Positions 51,209 to 60,600 of a stretch of DNA of 64,000 nucleotides are shown piece by piece; the stretch's first letter is position 1, and the number at the start of each line of letters is the position of its first letter. Source of the DNA: Runella salmonicolor (GTDB lineage: Bacteria; Bacteroidota; Bacteroidia; Cytophagales; Spirosomataceae); the NCBI RefSeq assembly GCF_024158025.1, contig NZ_JAMZEL010000013.1, forward strand, positions 62,001-126,000, read 5' to 3'. The translations under genes were made by a program, and so were the position numbers. The notes beneath the pieces are model-generated. The model made no database searches. It was not told where the DNA came from and was given only the letters and a program-made list of their open reading frames with translations.

Positions 51209-52774
51209 GTGAAAAAACACCTTGCCTGGCTTTGTCTGTTGCTTTTTTTAGGTTTAGAAGGCTGTAAAACGGCCCAAAAACCACGTGCCGGTTTCCGCGA
51301 CTTTGGCCCAATGGGTTTACGCCGAGAAATGCGGGCCGTTTGGATTGCCACCGTTGATAATATTGACTGGCCCAGCCGCAAGAATCTTTCTCCCGAAGAC
51401 CAACGCGAGGAATTTATCCGCATTTTAGACACGCACAAGCGTACGGGCATTAATGCGGTATTTGTTCAAGTACGTGCCGCCGCCGACGCATTTTATGCCA
51501 AAAGTGAAGAGCCGTGGTCGGAATGGCTCACGGGCAAACAAGGTCGAGCACCCGAGCCATTTTATGACCCGATGGAGTTTATGATTGAGGAATGTCATCG
51601 GCGCGGGATGGAGTTTCACGCTTGGCTCAATCTCAATCGGGTATCGCACCGCGTAAGCAAGAGTATTTCCAACGAGAATATCGGTCGGCAGCATCCTGAG
51701 TGGGTTTTTGAGTATGATGGGTATAAGCTGTTCAATTTTGGCCTGCCCGAAGTGCGGGAGTATATTACGGGTATTACCACCAATATTGTTAAAAATTACG
51801 ATGTCGACGGGATTCATTTTGACGATTATTTTTATCCTTATACGGTTACCGGGCAGACCCTAAAAGACGAAGAAGCCTTCCGACAATACGGTGCTCGATT
51901 TAGAAGCAAAGACGATTGGCGACGTGATAATATCGACAAACTCATCAAACAAATCAGCGATGCCATCATTGCCGAAAAGCCGTATGTAAAATTCGGTGTT
52001 AGCCCTTTTGGGGTATGGCGAAACCGGAAAGATGACCCCACAGGCTCGGCCACGGAAGGCGGCCAAACATCGTACGATAACCTGTATGCCGACACCAAAA
52101 AATGGATGAAGGCGGGATGGGTTGACTACATGGTGCCGCAAATTTATTTTTCTACCAAACACGATAAAGTCCCTTTTAAAATCCTGACTTCATGGTGGTT
52201 GAAGCATACCTACGGGCGTCACCTGTACATCGGACAAGGCGCGTATAAAGTAGGGGTACAAGAGAAAGACAGGGCCTGGACCAACGCTTCTGAATTCTCC
52301 AACCAAATGCGGTTTATCCGGCTTAATCCCGAAATTACGGGAAGTGTATTTTTTAGTTCTAAATCTTTGATTAACAATAAATTGGGGCACGCAGATTCGT
52401 TGCGTACCAATTTCTATAAAGAGCCTGCTTTTCCACCTACGATGCCGTGGAAAGACCGAGTAGCGCCGCAAACACCCACTAACTTGCAGGTATCCGACAC
52501 CCGTAACGGGGTAGAACTGCGCTGGAATGCCCCAGAGCCCGCCCGTGATGGCGACAAAGCTCATTATTACGCTGTTTACCGCTATTCTGACAACGAAAAA
52601 CCACGGTTGTTGGCGGCCTGTTATGAAGGTCAAACCCGCGCGCTTGACCGTACCGCACTCCGTAATCGGCGTTATACGTATGCCATCACGGCCCTCGACC
52701 GCCTGCATAATGAAAGCGAAGCCGTACTTGCCAGCATCATGGTGCGGTCGACTGTTCGCGCTTCCAAAAAATAA
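51209..52774 (+). CDS. GHL10-type glycoside hydrolase lipoprotein with fibronectin III domain
   Basis: Lipoprotein of 521 residues of the glycosyl hydrolase-like 10 (PF02638, DUF187) family. The start is a GTG at 51209, since no ATG fits the signal. Lipobox LGLEGC (Cys19). Conserved segments are AVWIATVDNIDWPSRKNL, DTHKRTGINAVFVQVRAAA, DGIHFDDYFYPY and VDYMVPQIYF, typical of the TIM-barrel core. The C-terminal region (about 430-520) has a fibronectin III pattern (PTNLQVSDTRNGVELRWN). Family members cut or bind cell-wall or other polysaccharides, for example peptidoglycan-linked glycans. The substrate is not readable here. Confidence 0.85.
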   Translation: MKKHLAWLCLLLFLGLEGCKTAQKPRAGFRDFGPMGLRREMRAVWIATVDNIDWPSRKNLSPEDQREEFIRILDTHKRTGINAVFVQVRAAADAFYAKSEEPWSEWLTGKQGRAPEPFYDPMEFMIEECHRRGMEFHAWLNLNRVSHRVSKSISNENIGRQHPEWVFEYDGYKLFNFGLPEVREYITGITTNIVKNYDVDGIHFDDYFYPYTVTGQTLKDEEAFRQYGARFRSKDDWRRDNIDKLIKQISDAIIAEKPYVKFGVSPFGVWRNRKDDPTGSATEGGQTSYDNLYADTKKWMKAGWVDYMVPQIYFSTKHDKVPFKILTSWWLKHTYGRHLYIGQGAYKVGVQEKDRAWTNASEFSNQMRFIRLNPEITGSVFFSSKSLINNKLGHADSLRTNFYKEPAFPPTMPWKDRVAPQTPTNLQVSDTRNGVELRWNAPEPARDGDKAHYYAVYRYSDNEKPRLLAACYEGQTRALDRTALRNRRYTYAITALDRLHNESEAVLASIMVRSTVRASKK

Positions 52775-52831
52775 TGGGGTAACTTTCTTTCGATTGAATA
52801 TGCCTGACAGGACTCTTTAAGGTTTGGTCTC

Positions 52832-53722
52832 TCATTTCTCCACCCGTACTTTCCATTCTGGGCCGCTTTTAACGCTGTATTTTGTGGAAAAATCGCCCAT
52901 GTTTAGGGCAAATGAAAGGTTCATCAGGCTGTTAAGATAAGCCATTGGTTGTCCTTCGGGCACTTCGCCGAAGGTATTGGCAAATGGCATTTTCCCTTCA
53001 AAAATGAGTTTTTCATTTTGCCACACCGTTATCTTTACTTTTTGTCCTGCGGCGATATTCAGTTTTTTAAATAAATCGGCGGAAATATTGGTCCAGATAT
53101 TGCCGTATTGAACGTCTAAAATTGGAATATTTCCCACAATGGCCTTGCCTTCAAGAACGGGTTTTTGAAAGGGGATTTTCACCACTTCGTTGGGAAGTCG
53201 ATTCCCGACCTGCGCTAAGGTAATCACCCCCGCTGCCAATCGCGCTGCCGTGTAAGCGTAAACATCACGCCCGTGAAAGGTATAGGAAGACTGTGAGTTG
53301 CGGCGACGGTTGAGGGCCTCGTCGATTTCATGAACTTCCTGAATACCCAACGACTCGGCAATGAGGGTAAAACTGCCATTGTCGGGCCCGACAAAGTAAT
53401 GCCCACTTTTGGTTTTAAGTACTACCGACTTGCGTTCTGTGCCCACGCCTGGGTCGACCACCGACACAAAAACGGTGCCTTTTGGCCAATAGGGAGCGGT
53501 TTGTTCCAACCTATAGGCCGCTTCCCAAATGTTATAGGCAGGGATTTCGTGCGTAAGATCAAAAAGCTTCAGATTTGGATTTACGCCCATCGCCACTCCT
53601 TTCATGGCCGATACCGCACCGTCTTTCAGGCCAAAATCAGTTTGAAAGACCACCGTTTTGGGCTGGGCAAAAAGGGTGAGTGAGCAGACAAAGAGGAAGA
53701 GAAGAGTAGAGAGGGTTTTCAT
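52832..53722 (-). CDS. exported SAM hydrolase/hydroxide adenosyltransferase (DUF62)
   Basis: Protein of 296 residues of the S-adenosylmethionine hydroxide adenosyltransferase (DUF62) family, related to fluorinases and chlorinases. Such enzymes cleave SAM to adenosine and methionine. Motifs: QTDFGLKDG near the N-terminus, VDPGVGTERK, and GPDNGSFT. An N-terminal signal peptide (LLFLFVCSLTLFAQ) is present, unusual for a SAM-dependent enzyme, since SAM is cytoplasmic. A secreted role, or a periplasmic non-SAM ligand, is possible. The gene is convergent with the GHL10 gene and divergent from the first SulP gene. Confidence 0.82.
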   Translation of the reverse strand: MKTLSTLLFLFVCSLTLFAQPKTVVFQTDFGLKDGAVSAMKGVAMGVNPNLKLFDLTHEIPAYNIWEAAYRLEQTAPYWPKGTVFVSVVDPGVGTERKSVVLKTKSGHYFVGPDNGSFTLIAESLGIQEVHEIDEALNRRRNSQSSYTFHGRDVYAYTAARLAAGVITLAQVGNRLPNEVVKIPFQKPVLEGKAIVGNIPILDVQYGNIWTNISADLFKKLNIAAGQKVKITVWQNEKLIFEGKMPFANTFGEVPEGQPMAYLNSLMNLSFALNMGDFSTKYSVKSGPEWKVRVEK

Positions 53723-53730
53723 GGGGTTGA

Positions 53731-53763
53731 TTGGTTTTTCCTGTCAACGTAAAGATACATTTG
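53731..53763 (+). promoter_or_regulatory. possible promoter of the first SulP gene
   Basis: A -7 box TACATTTG (53756-53763) is a full match. TTG at 53731-53733 is 22 bases away, two more than the other promoters in this window. A leader of about 160 bases would follow before the start at 53929. Confidence 0.4.
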
Positions 53764-53928
53764 TGGTTATTAATGGCGGAAAAAGGTACTTTCAAAACGT
53801 TTTTTTGGATTGTTTTTGGGTGGCTAAAATAGCGATAAGTTTCTTTTAATCGCCTTTTAATCTGCCCTTAATACCCGTTTAATGCTAGAAGAGGAATTTT
53901 GTGATGTTAAAATCAAGCACTCTGCATC

Positions 53929-55551
53929 ATGAAATCAAAAGAAAGCATTTTTGACAGTTTACAATCCTATTGGAGCAAAGATTTATTGTCGGGTTTTTTA
54001 GTGTCATTGATTGCCTTACCGCTTTGTTTAGGAATTGCGGGGGCCAGTAATTTTCCGCCCATTATGGGCGTGATGACTGCCGTCATTGGGGGCATTGTTG
54101 TTGCATTCTTTGCGGGTTCTGAATTGACCATCAAAGGGCCAGCGGCTGGTTTGATTGTCATCGTGGCGGGCGCCGTAGACGAACTCGGCAAAGGAGACAT
54201 GGATTTAGGCTGGAAACTGGCGTTGGGTGTGATTGTTGTGGCGGGCTTAATTCAAGTTCTTTTAGGGGTGCTTAAAGTAGCCAAACTCGCCGATTTTTTC
54301 CCTCTTTCGGCCGTTCATGGTATGTTGGCGGCCATCGGGATTATCATTATGTCGAAGCAATTGCATTTAGCGGTAGGTATCCCGCCTTCAGAAATGAAAG
54401 GAAAAGAGCCGATTGAGTTGCTCGAAATGGTGCCTCACAGCCTGGCGCACATGGAGTACCACATTGCCATCATCGGGGCCATCAGTTTGGTCATTTTGTT
54501 TGGATGGCAGTACCTGAATATCAAGGCATTGAAAAAAGTGCCGCCAGCTCTTATAGTATTGATTGTGGGCGTGCTTTTAGGACAATATTTTCACCTGACC
54601 GAACCTACCTACAAAAATTTTAAGCCACTCGTAACTCCTGGCGACTTTTCATTCAATTTGAACGTAAACTTCGGAGTGCTTACTACTCCCGAACTGTTTC
54701 CGATTTTCTTTAAATACCTTTTGATGTTTGTGCTTATCGGAAGCCTTGAATCATTGTTGACGGGGCGGGCTATTGATTTGATTGACCCCGAAAAACGCAA
54801 GTCAGATTTGAGTAAAGATCTTACTGCGGTCGGAATTGGTAATACCATTGCGGGTTTGTTGGGAGGGTTGCCGATGATTTCAGAAGTGGCACGTAGTTCG
54901 GCAAACATAAATAACGGTGCGAAAAGCCGCTGGGCCAATTTCTTCCACGGTATTTTTCTGCTTTTGTTTGTCGTAATGATGGTGCCCCTTATCAAAATGG
55001 TTCCAGTGGCTTCGTTGGCGGCTATGCTCATTTTTGTAGGCTTTCGCTTGGCCTCCCCCAAGGAGTTTGCCCATATTTACCACATTGGTAAAGAGCAGCT
55101 TACTATATTTCTGATTACCATTATCACCACCATTGCTACCGATTTGTTGATTGGTATTGCAGCGGGTATCTTGACCAAGTTTATCATTCAGATAGCATTC
55201 GGGGTAAAACTGAGCGACATTGTCAAATCACGTTTTGAACTTCAAGAAAAAGAGCTAGGCGTGTATCAATTGAATGTAAACAACGCGGCGGTGTTTGCCA
55301 ATTACTTAAAATTGAAAAGCTTATTGATGAAAGTTCCGGCGGGTAGTTCGTTGGTGATTGATTTTTCAAAAGCCGCGTATGTCGACCATACCGTTGCCGA
55401 TAACCTCAACAACTTCCGTCGGGATTTTGAATCAAAGGGCGGTTCGTTGACTTTGCGGGGATTAGATTTACACGAAAGTCTGTCCGAACACCCTCTGGCA
55501 GCCCGCCGTTTGCCTAAGCATTTGCGCAAAAATACGGTTGAAATCGCCTAA
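53929..55551 (+). CDS. SulP-family anion transporter (first of three)
   Basis: Inner-membrane anion transporter of 540 residues of the SulP (SLC26) family, which moves sulfate, bicarbonate or other anions. The conserved N-terminal motif SLIALPLCLGIAGASN and the anion-site segment LTIKGPAAGLIVIVAGA are present, with multiple membrane segments and a C-terminal STAS-like domain (SLVIDFSKAAYVDHTVADNL). It stands alone between the exported SAM hydrolase and the acyl desaturase. The presence of carbonic anhydrase genes further on points to bicarbonate as a candidate substrate. A strong hairpin terminator follows. Confidence 0.9.
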   Translation: MKSKESIFDSLQSYWSKDLLSGFLVSLIALPLCLGIAGASNFPPIMGVMTAVIGGIVVAFFAGSELTIKGPAAGLIVIVAGAVDELGKGDMDLGWKLALGVIVVAGLIQVLLGVLKVAKLADFFPLSAVHGMLAAIGIIIMSKQLHLAVGIPPSEMKGKEPIELLEMVPHSLAHMEYHIAIIGAISLVILFGWQYLNIKALKKVPPALIVLIVGVLLGQYFHLTEPTYKNFKPLVTPGDFSFNLNVNFGVLTTPELFPIFFKYLLMFVLIGSLESLLTGRAIDLIDPEKRKSDLSKDLTAVGIGNTIAGLLGGLPMISEVARSSANINNGAKSRWANFFHGIFLLLFVVMMVPLIKMVPVASLAAMLIFVGFRLASPKEFAHIYHIGKEQLTIFLITIITTIATDLLIGIAAGILTKFIIQIAFGVKLSDIVKSRFELQEKELGVYQLNVNNAAVFANYLKLKSLLMKVPAGSSLVIDFSKAAYVDHTVADNLNNFRRDFESKGGSLTLRGLDLHESLSEHPLAARRLPKHLRKNTVEIA

Positions 55552-55571
55552 GTTTTCAAAAAACAAGGCGA

Positions 55572-55621
55572 TTTACCAACAAAAAAGCAGCGACTGTGTT
55601 CGCTGCTTTTTTGTTGGTAAA
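55572..55621. terminator. long perfect hairpin between SulP and desaturase
   Basis: A 22-base arm (55572-55593) pairs perfectly with 55600-55621 around a six-base loop. It includes A- and T-runs and a GCAGCGA/TCGCTGC core, a bidirectional terminator between convergent genes. Confidence 0.88.
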
Positions 55622-55640
55622 TATGGATTAAAGACTAAGT

Positions 55641-56624
55641 CTAATACGCTGATATCCAGCTAAAATTATAGTCCAAGTTAGGCACTTTGGTGCGTTCTGC
55701 TACGCGTTTTAGGCGAGTGGGTAGGGCCATCAAATAGTCGCGAGCCTTTTCGCCAGCTTCGTTGAGACCGCTAACTTTGTCAATCTTCCATTCTTTGAGC
55801 AACGAGTCCATGATTTCGATGTAATCGTACGTGGTGTAGACACCGATTCGTTGGGCTGCGTCAGAATAATGACTGAATGTTTCGCCTATTTTGACGCCCG
55901 TTTCACGCAAGAAGTGCGCAGGCATGACGATTTTTTTGCGCATCATGTCTTCAAATGCCAGCATCATTTCGGAAGAATCAACCTCAAAAATCCGTTCTAC
56001 AAACGCCTTGTAGGCCTTGGCGTGGCGCATTTCATCGGCGGCAATGACTCCGCACATTTTTGACAGCAACGTGTTTCCGTATTGTTTGGCCAAAGTAGCC
56101 GTGCGGCGGTGCGAGATATTGGTGGCCAACTCCTGAAAAGAAGTATAGACAAAGTTGCGGTAGGGGTCCGTGCCCGTTTCGATGTCAAATCCATCCGCAA
56201 TCAAGTACTGGGTAGATACTTCCATGGCGCGCATGTTTACCCGTCCTGAAAGGTATAAATATTTGTTGAGCAAATCGCCGTGGCGATTTTCTTCGGCGGT
56301 CCAAGCGCGTATCCATTTGGTCCAGCCTTGTTGTGGGTCCTGCTGATTGACGCCTTCAACGGTCATGAGCCACGATTCGTAGGTTGGAAGGGCCTCTTCG
56401 GTGATGGTATCACCAACCAATACGGCGATATAGTCGTAGGGCAGTTCACGGGCGGCTTCCTGAAGGAGTTTGACGTCCGACAAAAAGTTTTCGTTGGCAG
56501 AATCTGGCAAAAAATCGGAGGGTTGCCAGAGCTCTTCTATGGGTTTGAGAAATTCATAAAAGACAGAGTCAATCTTTTGCCCAATGAATTTCATTACCTC
56601 TATGCGGGTGGCGGGGAGTTGCAT
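55641..56624 (-). CDS. acyl-ACP desaturase (FA_desaturase_2 type)
   Basis: Soluble di-iron desaturase of 327 residues that introduces a double bond into acyl-ACP chains. Iron-ligand motifs are EENRHG (E112, H115), a central E165 in FQELATNISH, and DEMRHA (E198, H201), the ferritin-like four-helix arrangement. The start at 56624 (MQLPATRIEVMKF) is preferred, since an upstream ATG at 56654 adds a tail outside the family. Divergent from plsC by 135 bases, which points to joint control of membrane-lipid composition. The chain position of the new double bond cannot be predicted. Confidence 0.87.
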   Translation of the reverse strand: MQLPATRIEVMKFIGQKIDSVFYEFLKPIEELWQPSDFLPDSANENFLSDVKLLQEAARELPYDYIAVLVGDTITEEALPTYESWLMTVEGVNQQDPQQGWTKWIRAWTAEENRHGDLLNKYLYLSGRVNMRAMEVSTQYLIADGFDIETGTDPYRNFVYTSFQELATNISHRRTATLAKQYGNTLLSKMCGVIAADEMRHAKAYKAFVERIFEVDSSEMMLAFEDMMRKKIVMPAHFLRETGVKIGETFSHYSDAAQRIGVYTTYDYIEIMDSLLKEWKIDKVSGLNEAGEKARDYLMALPTRLKRVAERTKVPNLDYNFSWISAY

Positions 56625-56721
56625 ATTATGTAAAACGTTTAACTTAACTATCACGAAATTGGGCCGAAGGTACGCATTATTTTAGGAAAATTGTTGCTGT
56701 GTGGTTTTAGGAATGTTTGAT

Positions 56722-56729
56722 TAATTTTG
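56722..56729 (+). promoter_or_regulatory. possible -7 box of the plsC promoter
   Basis: TAATTTTG is a full match to TAnnTTTG. A TTG at 56694-56696 is 25 bases upstream, longer than the other promoters in this window, so the -33 element is doubtful. Position relative to the ATG at 56760 is suitable. Confidence 0.35.
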
Positions 56730-56759
56730 CCTCTGGATAGATTTATTTCCCACAATTGC

Positions 56760-57497
56760 ATGAAAAAAATACTAGATTACTTCCTCAGCAGTGTTTACAT
56801 GATTTATTTTGGTTTGACACTGGTGATATTTCACGTCATACAAGTCATTTGTTTTCATCTTTTTGGCCGCCGAACGCACCAAAAATCGGTTCATTGGCTC
56901 AATGGATTTCTATTGCACGGATTGTGGATACTGGGGACCCGCCTGCACCATGAAGCAAAAACAGAGCTGCCTACTGACCGGCCCGTTATCTTTGTGGCAA
57001 ATCATCAGAGTATGTTTGACATCGTGGGAATGATTTGGTACATGCGCAAAAACTACCCAATTTTTGTCTCCAAAATCGAATTGGCAAAAGGTATTCCCAG
57101 CATTTCTTATAATCTGCGTAAAAGCGGGGCTGCGCTCATTGACCGAAAAGACGGAAAGCAAGCCATCGTTGAAATAGCCCGTTTGGGTAAGTTGATTGAA
57201 GAAACGAAGTTTTCAGCGGCGATTTTTCCCGAAGGAACCCGTTCAAGAACGGGCGAGCTAAAGCAGTTTGCTGTGGGGGGGGTGGCCATACTCGTCAAAA
57301 AAGCCCCCCATGCTTTGGTGGTACCTGTCGCTATTAAAAACACGGGTAAATTGAACCCAAAAGGGATTTTTCCGCTTAACAGTCTAGAGCGGTTGTCGTG
57401 GATAAGCCTAACACCCATAGAACCGAAAGGAAAAAGTGCCGAAGAATTGGTGGAGTTGGCGAAGTTAGCCATTCAAAAAGAGCTAGAAACCGCTTAA
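56760..57497 (+). CDS. plsC: 1-acyl-sn-glycerol-3-phosphate acyltransferase (PlsC-like)
   Basis: Membrane-bound acyltransferase of 245 residues that makes phosphatidic acid from lysophosphatidic acid. The catalytic motif NHQSMFD (N81-D87), the glycerophosphate motif FPEGTRS (156-162) and the later VPVAIKN are complete. A hydrophobic N-terminus (about 8-35) gives the membrane anchor. The ATG at 56760 is used; a TTG at 56727 is open but would displace a strong start. Divergent from the acyl-ACP desaturase. The broader PlsC family also includes lipid A and ornithine-lipid acyltransferases, so the substrate is not certain. Confidence 0.9.
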   Translation: MKKILDYFLSSVYMIYFGLTLVIFHVIQVICFHLFGRRTHQKSVHWLNGFLLHGLWILGTRLHHEAKTELPTDRPVIFVANHQSMFDIVGMIWYMRKNYPIFVSKIELAKGIPSISYNLRKSGAALIDRKDGKQAIVEIARLGKLIEETKFSAAIFPEGTRSRTGELKQFAVGGVAILVKKAPHALVVPVAIKNTGKLNPKGIFPLNSLERLSWISLTPIEPKGKSAEELVELAKLAIQKELETA

Positions 57498-57664
57498 TAG
57501 TTGATTTAAATTTGCAGAAATAAGTGTAAATTTACCCAATCTGCGTTTTTCATCAAGGTGAAATAGGTAGATTTGTCACTGAAATAATAGTTGGGAATTT
57601 AAAAATATAGTTTCATTTTTGCATAGAATTACAGCCGTAATTGTATCTAACATAAAGCTGGTCA

Positions 57665-57982
57665 ATGAATTACGCAAAAGTATTCTTGTTGATTCTTTTT
57701 AGTCTTCTTATAGGACTGGTGTCAGTCCTTAGGCCTACTTTGAAGGATATTAAGAAACAAGCTGCGAATGAAAAAATGGCGGACTCTTCCTGCCCTGATT
57801 CTGAGACCAATTGCCCTTTTGACGAAGAAACTGGCGAGGAAGGATGGGATGAATTTGAGTCCTTATCTTACCCCGTTTTTAACGTCTCGGCGCTGACCAA
57901 ATCGCATCTTAATTTCACGTATCTAATGCCTGCTCCTGAGCATTTTACGTCGATTTGTATTCCTCCTCCCGAAAGCCATTAG
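57665..57982 (+). CDS. small acidic membrane protein of unknown function
   Basis: Protein of 105 residues with an N-terminal membrane helix (about 5-22, FLLILFSLLIGLVSV), then a stretch with several acidic residues and two cysteine pairs (SCPDSETNCPFDEETGEEGW), and a C-terminal Pro/Phe/Tyr-rich tail with another Cys. No family is recognised. It follows plsC by about 168 bases and precedes the SulP/carbonic anhydrase array. A role as a metal- or zinc-binding accessory, or as an adaptor for the transporters, is speculative. A TAnnTTTG match at 57568-57575 lies upstream without a clear -33. Confidence 0.55.
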   Translation: MNYAKVFLLILFSLLIGLVSVLRPTLKDIKKQAANEKMADSSCPDSETNCPFDEETGEEGWDEFESLSYPVFNVSALTKSHLNFTYLMPAPEHFTSICIPPPESH

Positions 57983-58227
57983 TGCTTTTTTGTTCTTAAT
58001 TCACCCTTTCCGACCCGTTCTGTCGCGTATTTGCTTGGTTAACAAACTTATTGCCCTATTTGGCCCAGTTTGTCAATGGATTTTGTTTTTATGTTGCTCG
58101 ACAGCCCTAAAAATAACCTGCTGCGCTGTGATGTGTTGTACTTAATCGTTGGCAGTTATTGCTACGAATCATCTTCTCAATTATAATAAAAAATAATCTA
58201 AAAACAGATTCCACTTAATTTAATAAA

Positions 58228-59781
58228 ATGAAGGACCTACTGAATGATTTAAAACAAGATTTACCCGCCGGATTAGTGGTGTTCTTAGTGGCATTACCCC
58301 TCTGTTTAGGTATCGCTTTGGCGTCGGGGGCGCCTCTTTTTTCGGGAGTTATTGCAGGCATTATTGGCGGGATTGTGGTCGCAATAGCGAGCGGTTCGCC
58401 CGTGAGTGTGAGTGGGCCTGCGGCTGGGCTCACCGTTATTGTGCTGAACTCTATCCAACAATTAGGCTCGTATGAGCTGTTTTTGTTGGCGGTGGTAATA
58501 GCGGGTATCATGCAGGTTGTTTTAGGATACCTCAAAGCTGGGATTATCGGTCATTATTTTCCCTCGAGCGTCATCAAAGGTATGTTGGCGGCAATTGGTT
58601 TAATTCTTGTTTTCAAACAAATTCCTCATGCTCTTGGCTACGACAAAGACAGCGAAGGTGATTTTGTATTTGTGCAGGTAGACGGAGAAAATACATTTTC
58701 TGAAATCCTAAATGCGCTCAATTTTCTTCAGCCTGGCGCCATCATTATTGCTACCCTTTCGCTCCTCATTCTTATTGCTTGGGATAAGCCATTCTTCAAA
58801 AGATACACCTTCTTTAAGTTTGTGCCTGGCGCATTGGTCGTTGTGGCCTTGGGGGTTGGGTTAAATGAGTTCTTTAAAGTCGCATTTCCCGTACTCGCTT
58901 TGGAAAATGACCACCTTGTCAAGCTCCCAGTGGCAAGTTCTGTCAATGAATTTATTGGTCAATTTACCCTGCCCGACTTTTCAGGGTTTAGCAACTACAA
59001 CGTTTATATCATTGCGTTTACCATCGCCATTGTGGCAAGTTTGGAGTCGCTGCTGAGCGTAGAAGCAGCCGATAAACTTGACCCTTATAAGCGTAATACC
59101 CCTACCAACCGTGAATTAAAAGCCCAAGGATTGGGTAATATTATTTCTGGGTTGATTGGCGGACTTCCTCTGACGGCCGTTATTGTGCGCAGTTCAGCCA
59201 ACATCAATTCGGGAGCTAAAACCAAAAAATCGGCCATCATTCATGGGCTGTTTTTATTAATCAGCGTGGTTGGTTTTGCCTCCTTACTAAACAAAATACC
59301 GTTGGCCTGTTTGGCCGCCGTTTTGTTGATGGTGGGCTACAAGCTGGCCAAATTATCCCTCTTTAAGTCGATGTATGCCTTGGGTTGGGAGCAATTTGTG
59401 CCTTTTGTAGTGACCATTGTTGCGATTTTGTTTTCTGATTTATTGAAAGGAATTGGCATCGGAATGGCCGTTTCGATTTTCTTTATTTTGCGCAATAATT
59501 ATAAAAGAGCGTACTATTTTATGAAAGAGAAACGTAGTGAGGGTGAAACGATTACGATTCAGCTGGTAGAAGACGTGACGTTTATCAACAAAGGAGTCAT
59601 TACGCTTACCTTAGATAAACTGCCTTTAAATTCGAACGTCATCATTGACGGGACCAAATCCCACAACATTGATTTAGACGTTCTCGAAATCATCCATAAT
59701 TTTAGAGAGACCGCCGTTTTGAGGGGAATCAAACTGGAGTTGAAGGGAATTCCGGCATTTAAGGGTGTGGCAGGGCATTAA
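58228..59781 (+). CDS. SulP-family anion transporter (second of three)
   Basis: SulP transporter of 517 residues. The N-terminal LVVFLVALPLCLGIALASGA and anion-site VSVSGPAAGLTVIV are intact, followed by membrane helices and a shorter C-terminal STAS-like region (LNSNVIIDGTKSHNIDLDVL). Close to the third copy in sequence (same motif spelling, similar length), suggesting duplication. The carbonic anhydrase 77 bases downstream makes bicarbonate a likely cargo. That is inference from context. Confidence 0.9.
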   Translation: MKDLLNDLKQDLPAGLVVFLVALPLCLGIALASGAPLFSGVIAGIIGGIVVAIASGSPVSVSGPAAGLTVIVLNSIQQLGSYELFLLAVVIAGIMQVVLGYLKAGIIGHYFPSSVIKGMLAAIGLILVFKQIPHALGYDKDSEGDFVFVQVDGENTFSEILNALNFLQPGAIIIATLSLLILIAWDKPFFKRYTFFKFVPGALVVVALGVGLNEFFKVAFPVLALENDHLVKLPVASSVNEFIGQFTLPDFSGFSNYNVYIIAFTIAIVASLESLLSVEAADKLDPYKRNTPTNRELKAQGLGNIISGLIGGLPLTAVIVRSSANINSGAKTKKSAIIHGLFLLISVVGFASLLNKIPLACLAAVLLMVGYKLAKLSLFKSMYALGWEQFVPFVVTIVAILFSDLLKGIGIGMAVSIFFILRNNYKRAYYFMKEKRSEGETITIQLVEDVTFINKGVITLTLDKLPLNSNVIIDGTKSHNIDLDVLEIIHNFRETAVLRGIKLELKGIPAFKGVAGH

Positions 59782-59858
59782 ACCATGTGTACGCAATTGC
59801 ATTACTACCAATTTTAAATTAATCCTGTGGACATTGAGCCACAAAAAAAACTTAAAAA

Positions 59859-60542
59859 ATGAAAGCACATTCAAAAGAAACACAATCCAATCTGACGCCA
59901 AGGAAGGCCTTGCAAATTTTAAAGGAAGGCAACGAGAGGTTTATCCACAATTTGAAAGTTCAACGAGATTTATTAGAACAAGTAAATGATACGCGAGAAG
60001 GCCAATGGCCATTTGCCATTGTACTAAGCTGCATCGATAGCAGAACATCTGCCGAGCTTATTTTTGACCAAGGGCTAGGAGATATTTTCTCGGTAAGGAT
60101 TGCGGGTAATATCGTAAATACCGATATTTTGGGTAGCATGGAATTTGCCTGTAAATTGGCAGGTTCAAAATTGATTGTTGTCTTGGGGCATACTAAATGT
60201 GGTGCCGTAAAAGGGGCTTGCGACCATGTAGAAATGGGGAATTTAACGGAACTTTTGGCTAAACTTCAACCAGCTGTTTATCAGGAAAATGAAACCAAAG
60301 AAAATCGTAATTCTACCAATAAAACGTTCGTTGAAAATGTCGCTACAATAAATGTGAAGCGTAATGTAAGAAACATTATTGAACGAAGTTTTATTTTGGA
60401 ACAATTGGTCGAAAATGGCCAAATTGGGGTTGTAGGTGCAATGTATAACGTAGAGACGGGCGAAGTGGAGTTTTATGACGATGTCATGTTTATTCGTGAC
60501 CCTGAAAATGCTGAATTTAGTGTAGAAAGTTTACGCCATTAA
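59859..60542 (+). CDS. beta-class carbonic anhydrase (first)
   Basis: Zinc enzyme of 227 residues that interconverts CO2 and bicarbonate. Beta-class ligands are clear: C58-x-D60-x-R62 in SCIDSRTS, and H111-x2-C114 in LGHTKCGAVKG. It is likely cytoplasmic, as no signal is present. It starts 77 bases after the second SulP gene and lies 58 bases before the third. Pairing with a SulP transporter resembles known SulP/carbonic anhydrase partnerships, in which the enzyme consumes or supplies bicarbonate at the transporter. Confidence 0.9.
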   Translation: MKAHSKETQSNLTPRKALQILKEGNERFIHNLKVQRDLLEQVNDTREGQWPFAIVLSCIDSRTSAELIFDQGLGDIFSVRIAGNIVNTDILGSMEFACKLAGSKLIVVLGHTKCGAVKGACDHVEMGNLTELLAKLQPAVYQENETKENRNSTNKTFVENVATINVKRNVRNIIERSFILEQLVENGQIGVVGAMYNVETGEVEFYDDVMFIRDPENAEFSVESLRH

Positions 60543-60600
60543 TTTGGCGAAACGCCCCCCGCATTTACAAGGGATAGCAGTCTAATAAACCCCAACTCGG

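Noticed and set aside
56722..56729. Full plsC promoter from TAATTTTG
   Set aside because: Only the -7 box matches; TTG is too far upstream, so just a low-confidence element is listed.
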